Both the position numbers and the translations under genes were made by a program. A DNA stretch of 64,000 nucleotides from Cudoniella acicularis (taxonomy: Eukaryota > Ascomycota > Leotiomycetes > Helotiales > Helotiaceae): contig JAAMPI010000115.1 in NCBI GenBank assembly GCA_013054445.1, positions 1 through 64,000 of the forward strand, written 5' to 3'. This document shows positions 47,032-58,200 of this stretch, piece after piece; position 1 is the first letter of the stretch, and each line of letters begins with the position of its first letter. Below the pieces are notes generated by a model. The model was not told the origin of the DNA and did not search any database. It worked only from the letters and a program-made list of their open reading frames with translations.

Positions 47032-47999
47032 ATGTCATTTTATACAACGAGCTTTGACTGGGCAGACGATGTTATCGATGCAGCGGAAAATGGCACACTG
47101 GATAATACTACGGACACCTATTGGTGGGAAGTAAGTGAGCACGTGCCTCATTTAAGACCCTCAAATTTACATATAACTAGATGTCCCTCTCCAGTTACGG
47201 GTCCTATACCGATTCCGGTAAAAACGAAACCACCGAAAATAATCGAAATGATGACGAAAATTCCGTGGGTATCGATGACGAAGGAATTGAGGATAACAGG
47301 GAGGGAGAGGACGATGACCTAGAGAACGATGAGGAGAACGACGACGACGAAGAAGACCTGGCGGACTCTGGAATCTGCATGGATATGGATGAAACCGAGT
47401 CCACCGCAACAGAGGTGAAGGCGTTTGAGGAAGTCGAGGAAGATACAGAAGTCACCAGACCAGCCAGCCCAAAGGAAGCTTTCTTCCAATCTACTGGCGT
47501 CGACTATCTGACGGAAGCTCTGGATGAGCTTTGTATCAGTGATTCGGATTCTAATGATGGGGTTCTTGACAGCAATGTTCTGTTTAACAACAGTCATTTC
47601 TCCTCTTCCGGGAAAAACGAAAGCAACAATGGGGCTAACGGCGAATATGTCTATGACGAAGCATACGAGGAATTCCGAACCTCACTTGACTTCGGCCTCA
47701 GATACTTCAACAAACATCTCTGCAACAACGCAGTCAGAGATCCACACGAGCCGGCGACCACATCACGCCCTCCTCCCTGCAGAATCTACAACGCTCTTGT
47801 TGTCCGAAATCGTCTTTCTTTCGAAGACCTCCATTTACCGACGACATCGTTTACGAATCGCATGGAGCTGCAATCGCAGGGTGTGAGTGTCCACGAAAAA
47901 CACGTGGAGTGGAAGGAGAAATTTTTGTACATTGATCCTGTATGTTCAAGATGGAGATGTAGGCCTAGTTCTCTGCGCAGGTCGTGGACAACTTTGTAG
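47032..47999 (+). CDS. Orphan acidic protein with uncertain 3' end
   Basis: Exons 47032-47130 and 47181-47999 give 305 residues if exon 2 reads to its stop. A perfect GTAAGT donor and ACTAG acceptor join them. The N-terminal third is Asp/Glu-rich (EDDDLENDEENDDDEEDL). A folded-looking region follows (EAYEEFRTSLDFGLRYFNKHL). No family is recognised. The end is doubtful: a GTATGT donor lies just after DP at 47943. Convincing coding sequence resumes at 48006-48058 and again at 48117-48212 (NVLVMCQESTKDFIVPNSW), but a TAA at 48003 blocks the first piece and I found no splice model that joins everything. Confidence 0.5.
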
Positions 48000-48212
48000 G
48001 ATAATTGGGGAAATTAAGTATTGTTGGATTAGAACGGGAAGAGGGAGCAGAGGAAGTGTTAGTCATCTCTTCTCCCAATTTTGATAACATTTAACTAACT
48101 GATGAGAGCAGACTTTAGTACCCCGAATGTTTTGGTTATGTGCCAAGAGAGCACGAAGGACTTCATCGTCCCTAATTCATGGTGTTACGATCCTGGGGAA
48201 GGCGAAGCATAG

Positions 48213-50568
48213 TATTCCAGTGATTCGGAGCTGCCGTCTTCCTAGAAGGGCACATGGCATATGGCACTACATAGGGTGGACGGCACAAAAGGTGATGGAC
48301 TTGGACATATCAGTTGCATATTTATTTTAGGATATCCTGTATTGAAAACATTTATGGGTTACCTAAATTTCGATCTTGGCCTGGGCCGCTCTTTGGGATG
48401 TGCTTAGAGTGATTCTTCCTATTCGAATGCTCGGCTTTTCTAGGTAGCGGGTTCCGTGTTGGCAGCAGGGCTACAATTTGCTACACCTTGAGCTGCTCTA
48501 CCTTCCTGACCAATTCTGACACCTCTTAAACACTTAAACAGTACAGAGCAAGACTTAAATATTTGCGATGGGCTTGGAAACATTCTGGCTGCTGCTGCTT
48601 CTTTGGGTAGCCGCGAGCCGGCGTTATTTGTTGTTCTGACCTGCTAAGCCCCTCGATTCCTATTTATCACTTCAAACAATCAAAACGCCTACAAATAATT
48701 TTTAAAAGTAAGTAACCAGAGCTTGTTTTCACGTTTCCCAAGTATCACTTGGCTATATTTGTGAGGTTTAAATACCTGTGGTTCTGCTGTAGTTGAGAAG
48801 TGCTATAGGTGACAGCTTAAAATTTAGCGAAGCGAAAGCGCATGAGCGACCACCCGCTATAACACTTCAAAGTCATAAAATCGCCTCAAGTCAAAAGGAC
48901 TCTTTGCTACCACTTTTTGGTATTTTATTAAATGGAAATATTATACGATGAGTGAATTTGCATTGCTTTGTAGTCTTGATAAATTTTGAAGTGTTATCCA
49001 CGCCTCGGCCCGTTAGTGCTGAGTGTCAGATGCAACCGCAAATATCTAAACATCTGGATTTATTGTCAAACCTGAGAACCGAACCCTATTTGAATTGGCA
49101 GTTATTTGATACTTTGAAGTATTGTCATACCCTAACAACTTTTGCGACTGATAAGCCCGAGAACTTGCAATTTTCCTAATGGCATGAAAATTCTTGAATA
49201 TTCGGAAGGCAATACTTGTTGGAGTTTACATATAGATCTGCAAGTATGTTGCGATAAAGGTTGTTGGTTTTTTTGATCTTTTGAAGTGTTCTGATCGATT
49301 TCGTGGTGAAGGGAGCGGGGTCAACGGTCCAGGGAGTTTGCGATTTTCGGATCCACGAATATTATTGAAACTTTGGGCACTAATATCTTTAGAGGTTCTT
49401 GAGGATCTGCGAGCAATGTGCGAGCATAATTGGAGTATATTTTGAGAATTTCAAGTGTTGAGCGCGACTTTCGCAGAAGCGGGTAAGCGCAAGCTCTTGT
49501 GGTCGGAGCAGGGCGCCACCAAAGATATTACCACCGGGAATTGGACTCGAAAACGTTTGCAGCAGATTATTGTGAGTCCCAATCATCTACAAGAAGGTTT
49601 CTGTCTACTAGATCATTATCGTTGTGGTGCTAACAACTTCTTCGCAGAGGTCACTCCCTCTGAAAAAACCACCGCAAGGAGGAGTCCAGAATCCTGACCA
49701 CATTCTTCTATAATGTCACAGAACTTTATTCAAAGATCCATAAACATGATACTTATGTATCTGGTATTCTCGATATATACATTACGAGATCCGTCGTCAA
49801 AGCTTACTCTCAGAAACAGATCAAGTGCGGAAACAGGCTCTCACAGAGAACAACGGGGAGATTGAACAACGCAGCGATCATCTTATACGATACAATTCTT
49901 TCAAGGTCATTTCTAAGCTAAATACAACAAAAGTACTGTACAAAATGTAGACTACTCTGTTTTTCTTTGCCGCCTTGCTGCCAGTACACTGGAACATTTC
50001 TCGGCAGGAATCGTAGCTGCTCCCCAAAAACGAACCACTTCTCACCTTCGGCCCCTATCCCAGCCACTGCAGCTCCCAAACAACAGTGGTTTTCTGCGAG
50101 GGTAATGTACGGAGGTGGGTACTTAAACTTTTTAAAGAGCTGCAGGAAATTAATAGCTACATCAGCTGGGAAAAGCATGAGTATCTACAAAAGATGTTCA
50201 GAAGCAACACTTTGGCGAAATTTTTGATTTCGACCTCTTTTCCTCCAGATTCACAACTTTTTTTGATAAAACCGCTCAACACTAGAGAATAATGTTAATA
50301 ATTTGCCAACTTGCAGTATTGCCTCATATTCAAAAGTACATTTCAATTCCCTTTCTATTCAATCGCGGGCTAAGCCCAATGGGCTGTGCCAGGTCTTGTA
50401 TACAGAGTTTTAGAACAAACCAGAATGCGAAGAGCGGTCGCCAACTGAATCCAATGCGGCTGTGCTTCATTTCACTCTTCCAACTTTTCCTACCGCCCTT
50501 TTAAAGGTGACCACTCTCTCGCCCACACAAAGATTCACCACCACAACACTTAACAACGACGACGCAAA
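48213..50568. other. Gene-poor region within the orphan array
   Basis: About 2.4 kb without a supported gene. Frames near 49455-49697 and 49918-50227 (both strands) show no domain. The last 80 bases form a CA-rich leader with CTTTTAAAGG near 50497, likely the promoter of the next locus. Confidence 0.4.
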
Positions 50569-51389
50569 ATGGTTCTTTCATACAAGGAAGATGATTTCGT
50601 CCCTTTCGGGGATTCCACTGTGAACGTGGACGATATGTTCAAGAGACCGAGTGGACCATCAGAGGAAGATGAAGAGCGAATGAGCTACTATCCGGAACTC
50701 TGCACATGCAAGGTGTCGGCTGTTGCCCATACTGTTGCACGGAATGCAGATCTGAGTTCTACCCAAACCATCCTCATCGACAACTTATTGGGTACTATAC
50801 TGCCTATCAACCAACTCTCGATGAAGAAACGAATGTTGCGGATGCAGGTACGTTCGGACTTAATCTGCTTACAGGCGATAATGCCAATATCAGAGAAGAA
50901 CTAGGTGAAGATGGCGGTAATAAAGCAGATGACGACAACCAATCCATCTCAAACGAACTCGGTTCACAAGGGGCTGAAGTTCGTACCAACAGCAAATCGA
51001 ACCAAAAGGGCAAAGCTTTTTCTCCGACCTCCAACAAGAGCAAGGCCAAAAGTCGTTTCTCAACTTCCTCAAAGTCGTCCTCTTCAAATGACGTATATCT
51101 TATCGACTATGAACGCTATCCAAATTACAGGGAAAAGCCCTTTGAAAAGTATGAGGCTTTGACAGAATGGTTAGAAGAGCAGGAATTACCATTATCTGTG
51201 CCAACCAATAATATCGAGGCTCTGACGTGGCTGAATGGGGCCGGACAACAATACAAGGCGGAATTTGAGGTTTAAGAGAAGAGTATAGAAAAGCTACGCA
51301 GAGAAGATAAGAGAAAAGCCCAGGATGCCGCCAATCGCCAAAGGCACCGAGCAAATAAGAATAAAGCACAAGAGACTGAGAGTCTTTGA
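50569..51389 (+). pseudogene. Damaged paralogue of the 53.3 kb orphan gene
   Basis: A good leader and ATG at 50569 open a frame (MVLSYKEDDFVPFG... to ELCTCK, about 50715). The sensible sequence then continues two frame steps away, as a Cys-rich CCPYCCTEC segment, and on through 51275. A GTGT dinucleotide at the switch fits a two-base insertion; a weak GTGGAC intron (about 50650-50715) is the alternative. The part near 51105-51270 (RYP...EKYEALTEW, NNIEALTWLNG, then FE) matches the C-terminal domain of the 53.3 kb gene. It is cut by TAA at 51273-51275, aligned with a Trp there. Coding sequence resumes after the stop with a Lys/Arg-rich helix up to TGA 51387-51389. Confidence 0.6.
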
Positions 51390-53289
51390 GGTTAAGGCTG
51401 CGGACGGTGTTGTTTACTTGCAAGATATGGAGCACAATATCGACTGGGAGTCTGAGAGCAAGGTGGGGATGCAAGTGAAAGGCATTTCTACTCGATAGTT
51501 TTGTGAGGTAAGGCAGAATAGAATGACATACTTTGACCGATGCCCTGGGCTGAAATCTTAGAGACGTGGTGGCTTAAGTGGCTACTCGAGGAGATGAGGA
51601 ATAGATTCTTAGAACAATGCTATAGGGGCAACAGAATAGAACAATGTTATTTTCAGTGATTAATGAAATCAAGAATCAAGACAGAACAACGGTTCATCAC
51701 AAATTTATCCCTTTCAGGCCACAAAAATAAGCTTGATAAACCATCTCGTTCACCTTCTTCACAGTAATGTTTCACCTTAAGTACTACATCTAAGCTCCTC
51801 GAGAATACCCGAGTCTCACTTTCTAACCTTCAAACTTTTATAACTTCTACAATTTTCAAACGTTTTTTGTAGGACTCCAAATGGGAATAAAGCTGAGAAA
51901 CAAAAGTCGTTTTCTGGAAGCCTGATACAAGAGCACACGAAAAACCCCTCCTAAGCGTTCACAAAATCTAAGTATTTTTGAGTATGACCGGGAAGATTGA
52001 GTAATGCTGAGTAATACACCGTCGTGCCGAGATATACACCTACTAGTCGCACTCAGCAGAGCGACCTGCTCTTATGCCATCGTGAACTTTTGCGTTCCTA
52101 TCTGTGATGGTAAGCTTTCTGGTGAGGTTCAGTCATTCATTGCTTTGATTATTATTATTTTGGTCAACAATTACGTTTTCCGTCCATCCTCTCTGCTCGA
52201 TCTAAAGCTTAGTAAAAAGTACTATATTGCAAAGAGAAGCTTAAGCATCATCAACAGGAAAGAGAGTTTGAGCAAAAAGTCAAAGCATATTTAGAGCTGA
52301 TAAACAGGCAATCTGACCCGCGGGAGGCTAGGGCAAAAAGGGATTAGAGATTATTGGCTCAATAGGGAAAGGCGCTGAGAATACAGTTATGGATAGAGGT
52401 TTTGACTCTAGAGGTTAATCTCCAGGAACATTGCCGCCGCCAAAACTATTCTTTGGGCATAAAATGGGTTGTCTTTTAGAGCGACGGATGCCCTCACATG
52501 CCCACTAGATACAAATAAGCAAATGGCAAGTAGGCTTCAGTTGCGTTCCTCTAATCTCCTCTGTGCTTCAAGTATCTTTCCTTGTTGGTAAAGTTCCTCA
52601 GTAGTACAAAATGCCCCGTTAATACTTCAGCTTTGTTTTAAGCTTTGTTATAGGGTCTGTTTCAGAGCTAGGGTTGTTCCGGGTCATAGAATCAACAGGG
52701 GTCAACAGGAGTTGACTGTGGTTGACAGGGTGACGTCGACAATAAACTACGGAAAAAAAATGCGTTCCGATATAGAAGTATCAAGGACAGCTTCTTTAAT
52801 AGTAACCTGACACCTAGAAGTAAAGTTTCCTCAAGGGACACTTGCTATACCCCCGTTGCTTATAACTTTGTGGGAAATTATGAGCAATTTTGCTGTATCA
52901 AGTAGGTCCTTTTTAGGCAATGGCTTAAACTGACTGCCTTTAGACCTTGAAATTCACTTCTTCGAAAGCGTTTGCAAGCGGTCACGCGGCCTGGTCTGGC
53001 ACTCTCGCCTCAGCAGTTCTAGCCACACTTTTAAGCGAGCACTTGCCTCTGCCTATATAGACACACAACTACACAACTACAGCTTCGACATCTTCTCTTC
53101 CCCATTAACTTGCGCAACAATACGCGGAGACAAGAAACACCACAACGCAAAACATTATCCAACACTTGTACAGTCAAAGATCTCTTCGCTGTCCACTTGG
53201 ACACTGCGCTAGCGCTTGTTAACGTTTTTGCTGCTTATCCTAGAGGTGTCTTGCCTTTATCTCATCACCAAACAACCTTGAAAGACTTT
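51390..53289. other. Intergenic region, TATA box near its end
   Basis: No gene is supported in 1.9 kb. The frame at 52004-52294 is AT-rich and unconvincing. A cluster of GTCAAC/GTTGAC words lies at 52695-52740. TATATA at 53054-53059 and a CA-rich leader precede the last orphan gene. Confidence 0.45.
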
Positions 53290-55281
53290 ATGAGATGTTC
53301 ATCTAACGACAAGCAAACAGGAGGTCCCATGGATGAGTATCTTGAGTTCGGTAAGTCTCAGAGCTTTCTGAAACACTCCTATGACACTAACAGTTGTACA
53401 GACTTTTCTGCACACTTTGGACCCAACCATGACCTCTTAGAGAGCTTATACTCACGAAGCAACTCACAAGGTGGCACTAGCGACAATGGAGAGAGTCCTT
53501 ACCAATATTTCTACGGTAATTTGTCTGGAAATGTTGAACAGCAACTCAAAGTCGTTACAGAAAACAACGAAGTTACTGGCCCAAAGGAAAACACTTTCAA
53601 GGAGAGCCCGACTAATACCTTCAACAATACCTTCAATGACACCACTTCTGATGCTCTTAACGATGCATCCCACAGCGCTTCCCACGACGCCTCTAACGGC
53701 TCTCAATCCTCGTATACATTGTCGGTCTCAACCGATCAAAATCAGCTTATACAGTTTGGTCATTCTGGAGATTTCCATCAAGGAGAGACTATTGGAAACT
53801 TCCACGATACCTCTCCTTCTATCAGCGGCACGTCGGAGCTTCTCCACCCTACACATAATCCATATCCGACATCTGACGAAACCACACAAGCACCACTGTC
53901 AACCACTTGGGTGCTGCTGTTGCAGCCGTACGTTCAACAACAAGTGAACAACCCAGGAACATCGTATACTGGAGCTGGTCTTGTGGGACGAAACGAAAAC
54001 CAGCAGGTGGTTAAGATAAATGCCATGAGTCCACATTCGCCTGTGCTCCACACTACCTCTTCATCTCAAGGAGACACTGCTGGCACTCAAATACACCCTC
54101 CTCAGTCTGAAAGTAGTCTAGGAGGATACCAGACCACAGCAAAACAGATTTCACGAGGCACACTTCCACCTAACTTTATTCCCAGCAACTTTGCTTCTGA
54201 TCTGGGCTACGGTCTTGAACCACAGCAAAATATGGGAGTCAGGAATCTCCAAAATATGATTTCCTCAGCCCCATGGGGTCCACGCGCTTATCATTACGGA
54301 CTCGACCCAAGACAGAGCATGAGAGACCAGCCGTATGTAGGCGCATACAACCTAAAACAGACCCAAATTCAATCCATGGCAATATCCCAAGTCGGAAATG
54401 TTTCTCGTCCCCAGGGTTCCCTTCCACCTCGCACAACATCAGCCCAAACGGTCGCTCATGGCTCGCAAAATTATAACGGAATGGTGACGGCGACTCCCGG
54501 AACGCTCCACCAAGCCCAGGGTCCTCAAAAACGAGACCGTAGGGTCAAATCATCACGCACAGCCCCAGAGCAGATCCCATCTCCGCTTCAAAAAAACCCT
54601 CGCCATGTCTCTGCCAGTAGTTCGAGTCCACCAAATGATGCGCAGGAGACTGTCGGAAATGCCCAAACCCAAATCACAGCATACCACTCTTCATGTAAGC
54701 GGAAGGACGGATACAACATCTCAGGGACCATCCTTAAACTTCATAACCCTGAACCACTCGAGCCAGTCAGAGTGTTCCCGGGTGACCCTTCCTTGCCCCG
54801 ATATCCAGCCGGCTTCAACAAAAACCGAATGGAGAAGCACGAAGCTCTGACGAAGTGGATGATGGAGACAAACAAAATGGGAGCCTTGGGAGCACCCTTG
54901 TCTAACAATATGGCAGCTGAGGCCTGGCTCAATGGAGAGGGATCCAAATGTCGGACAAAGTTCGAGGCCTGGGAGAAAAAGAAGGATACGGCTCGCCTTG
55001 CAATAATCAATAGAGCGGAAGGTCTTGCGAAACGACGAAAAAAGGCTTCCGATAGAAGGGAGGCGGCTCGTGCTGCAGCAGCTGTGCAAGGACCCTCTGT
55101 GGCGAATGCCATCGAGAATGATGATACGGCACCGGTTGGTGAGGAGCAGCAACAGGAGGAGGAGGAGGAGACTGCTGACCTCGAGGAGGGCGAGTCGGAT
55201 GTCGAGGAACCTTTGGCGAGTAGAAAGAGAAAGAGAGCGGCTACGACGGCCACTTCTTCGAAAAGGGCTCGGAAAAATTGA
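53290..55281 (+). CDS. Orphan Ser/Gln/Pro-rich protein with conserved C-terminal domain
   Basis: The long open frame starts at TTG 53110. The ATGs are at 53290 and 53329; the latter has the better context (cccatgg). A textbook intron (GTAAGT, CACTAAC, GTACAG) spans 53351-53401. It is 51 bases with no in-frame stop, so spliced and unspliced messages both read through. The protein is about 630-660 residues, mostly disordered and rich in Ser, Thr, Gln, Asn and Pro. A domain near the C-terminus (EKHEALTKWMMETN, NNMAAEAWLNGEG, FEAWEKK) is shared with the 50.6 kb locus. A basic helix, an acidic Glu run and a nuclear-localisation-like basic end follow. A nuclear role is possible but unproven. Confidence 0.62.
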   Translation: MRCSSNDKQTGGPMDEYLEFGKSQSFLKHSYDTNSCTDFSAHFGPNHDLLESLYSRSNSQGGTSDNGESPYQYFYGNLSGNVEQQLKVVTENNEVTGPKENTFKESPTNTFNNTFNDTTSDALNDASHSASHDASNGSQSSYTLSVSTDQNQLIQFGHSGDFHQGETIGNFHDTSPSISGTSELLHPTHNPYPTSDETTQAPLSTTWVLLLQPYVQQQVNNPGTSYTGAGLVGRNENQQVVKINAMSPHSPVLHTTSSSQGDTAGTQIHPPQSESSLGGYQTTAKQISRGTLPPNFIPSNFASDLGYGLEPQQNMGVRNLQNMISSAPWGPRAYHYGLDPRQSMRDQPYVGAYNLKQTQIQSMAISQVGNVSRPQGSLPPRTTSAQTVAHGSQNYNGMVTATPGTLHQAQGPQKRDRRVKSSRTAPEQIPSPLQKNPRHVSASSSSPPNDAQETVGNAQTQITAYHSSCKRKDGYNISGTILKLHNPEPLEPVRVFPGDPSLPRYPAGFNKNRMEKHEALTKWMMETNKMGALGAPLSNNMAAEAWLNGEGSKCRTKFEAWEKKKDTARLAIINRAEGLAKRRKKASDRREAARAAAAVQGPSVANAIENDDTAPVGEEQQQEEEEETADLEEGESDVEEPLASRKRKRAATTATSSKRARKN

Positions 55282-58200
55282 TCGGGAGAGAAGTGGATAG
55301 GGAGAGGTCATTTCTTGGATAATTGGGTTGGGTTCTTGGACCGTGAGGTTGTTATAATAGGGTGGTAATAATTTCCGGGATGTCGGTGGAACATGCAATT
55401 TGAGGGTCCATATAGTAGTGACCTTCATTTTCTGGCGAAGGCCATGAGGTTATATGTCATCTTAATGCTAGGTAAAAGGCAAGTAGAGTACACAATATAC
55501 ATATTGTCAAATAAAATTAAGCTTTTCCTGTGAAGATTGTCCGCGACTGTGAAATTAATTCCTTATCGTTTGGAGGACACGGATTTGCTCTTCAGTTTTT
55601 CAACTCAAGCTTTTGTTCTAATTTGATTCGAACTCTGCTGTCACTGCCGTTTCCGTGTATGAGGATTGGTATTCCATTGAAGCTCTTAAAGCGTTGCTGA
55701 AGACGAAACTGCCAGAGAATGAGTTAAGCAAATGAGTAAGGGGCCATGGTTTCTATCGTATTCTTGACTTTTTGGTTGCGTACTTTCACGAAAGGTGTTC
55801 ACTTCTGCCCCCAGGATGTTTAACTCCAGGACGCAAATGGCAGATCAAGAGAGCCCACATGCGGTATGTGCTTGACAAATGATGAATGACCACTGGTTTG
55901 GATCATGCAAACCACCCGACTTCCTAACTTTGTGGGACCTGGAAGCAGATGCAGACATTTAATGAGATACCTGAAAGGCAGAAATGCAAATACTCGCAGA
56001 CTGCAAACATTAACGTGATTTCAACAAGAGATATCATGCCGGCAACATCTGCCTCCGTTCTCCGCAAGGAGCAAGCAGCATCTCAGCTTTCTCGGATATT
56101 TGAACCTCCAAGAAGTACCGGACATTTGTGGGCCACTGTGAGCTAGCCAGAGGCTTTCAGTGCGTCCAGATAGATGATCACTCAAGCTTGACTCTTGATG
56201 TAAGATGAGTAGCAGTAGTCTCTTTTTCAGATGCCGAATCCAAAGCTCGGGCAACCGCAATCAAGGAACCACGATGATCCCACCCCCGTCCAAATCTCAG
56301 TGTTTACAGCAATATTTTGCACATTGATTTGATATTGTGATAGCAAGAAATTGCCCAGCGCCATCCATCTTTGCGGGTATATCCCTATGTCACACCCCCA
56401 AAGTTTTGTGTGCCCGAACTCCCCTGCCGGAGCTGATCCGTCAAACAACCACCCTACTGCCGAAAAGGGCACAGATGGCAATAGCCGTGAAGCACAAACT
56501 GTGGAATTGTTTCACTCGAGGAAATCTTTGACTTGTATATTGAGATGCAAGGTGGAGGTGATGTCACCGTATGGAAAGGGGCCCCCTTTATCGATAAGCG
56601 AGGACCGAGACATGTGACCTATAATCATCTTCTGGCTTCACCTATCTTTGGCCAACTTTAACCGGACATCGAAAAAATCTGAGCATTTTTTTATCAACTT
56701 GGCCTTGACTCTTGATAGCTTTCTCGATTGTCAAAAAGGCGAGGACGATAGTGCTCTCCAAAAGCCTGCCACAGATCCTTACCGTAACCAGTTTCGCTGA
56801 AATCCAGATTGGAGCGGCACAGTGGAAGCACAAATCATCCAGACACTTCGTGAGCACTTGGCATACGCGCTTCAAGAATAAGGACTGGAAGGTTCCATCT
56901 AATATGCAAAGTCAAGGGCGTTTGGAAGAGATCAAACATCCTTCTTAACGCAGACGGAGTCGATGACTGACACGCTCACAGCACTCTTCTCTGTAGTTTT
57001 TGTTTCAAAGTATTGCTACAACATCTGCCAACACTCATTCTTATCTGCGAGCAACACTTGAGATCGATGAGATTATCGCAAGTGACCCTTCCACAGTCTG
57101 ACGACGGAACAGCTACCTACTTGCCAAGTGGGCGACTTTCATATGCTGTTATGCAAAGATTTTGCAGTACACATTTGAGTGCCTGCCCTTTAGGCCCTTC
57201 CTTGATTTTTGGCTGCCGGAATTTTCGCCGCATGTCCTTACTCAAACACATGCTCAGGTGGGCTATAATTCTTAGATTTAACGGGCTTAGCTTTGTGGCT
57301 GCAGAAGTGAAGTGTCACTTGGCCATGCGGTGACGATTTATCCGTACATGCACGAACTCTGGAAGCGCATCCTCTCCGAAACTTCCCCAAATATAAGAGA
57401 TAATGAGTCCGCCTCTTTCTGGTACTGTCCAATATTAACCAAAGAAGACTGTTGTGATCCTCTTGTGCCTATATGAGGAAGTATTAGCAAATGGGCTCAG
57501 AAGTTCAGAACCACTTACGTTCAGCAAATTCCCCTTTTCAATAAACATCGGGCATCTCAAGGGCCACTTTTTTCTTTATTCAACGTTTTTCCACACCACT
57601 AAATATCCCATCATCATATTCAAAAGGGATTTATTCCTGTCCTCTTTAAACGATCTTGTACTAATTCGTATGTAGTATAACAGACAACCGATTGGTCCAA
57701 GTCTTTGATGATGTATTTCCTGTTGCGTAGAAGACTGACTTAGTCTGGCTTCCTTTTGTTCGTGCTGAAGCGAAGTCTCTGACTAGTTCCAAAACAAGTT
57801 GTCTTATCGATAAGTGGCGATTAGGAAGCGCTCAAGGGCAAGAATAATGCGCACCTCTCCTTTCGTATTGTGGAATATCAGAAGATTCGAGGGAAGTCTG
57901 TTCAAATCTCAGTTGCAGAAAATTCCAGCCAACATCGGTAATTCTCTTTACCGACTTTTTGAATTATCTGGATTTGAGGTCGAGTCAAATTATATACTTA
58001 TATACTATTACCTTTCTTATTATTCCTTAAAAATCTAGATTTACTCTCTAAAAGTATATAAACAGGCTTAAAACGTACTCAAAATCTAAATTACTAAGGA
58101 TATTTAAGACTGATCAGCAGGTAGAGTCTTGACCGGCCTCTTTTAAGATATATCGCCGACTGATCAATAACAGGCTACCGGCTCGCGGACTTATTGACCA

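Noticed and set aside
49918..50227. Overlapping frames on both strands before the 50.6 kb locus
   Set aside because: Neither has a domain or an ATG with a leader, and each is probably a shadow of the other.
54721..55428. Minus-strand frames opposite the 53.3 kb gene
   Set aside because: They are antisense shadows; Leu/Ser runs arise from Glu and Lys codons on the other strand.
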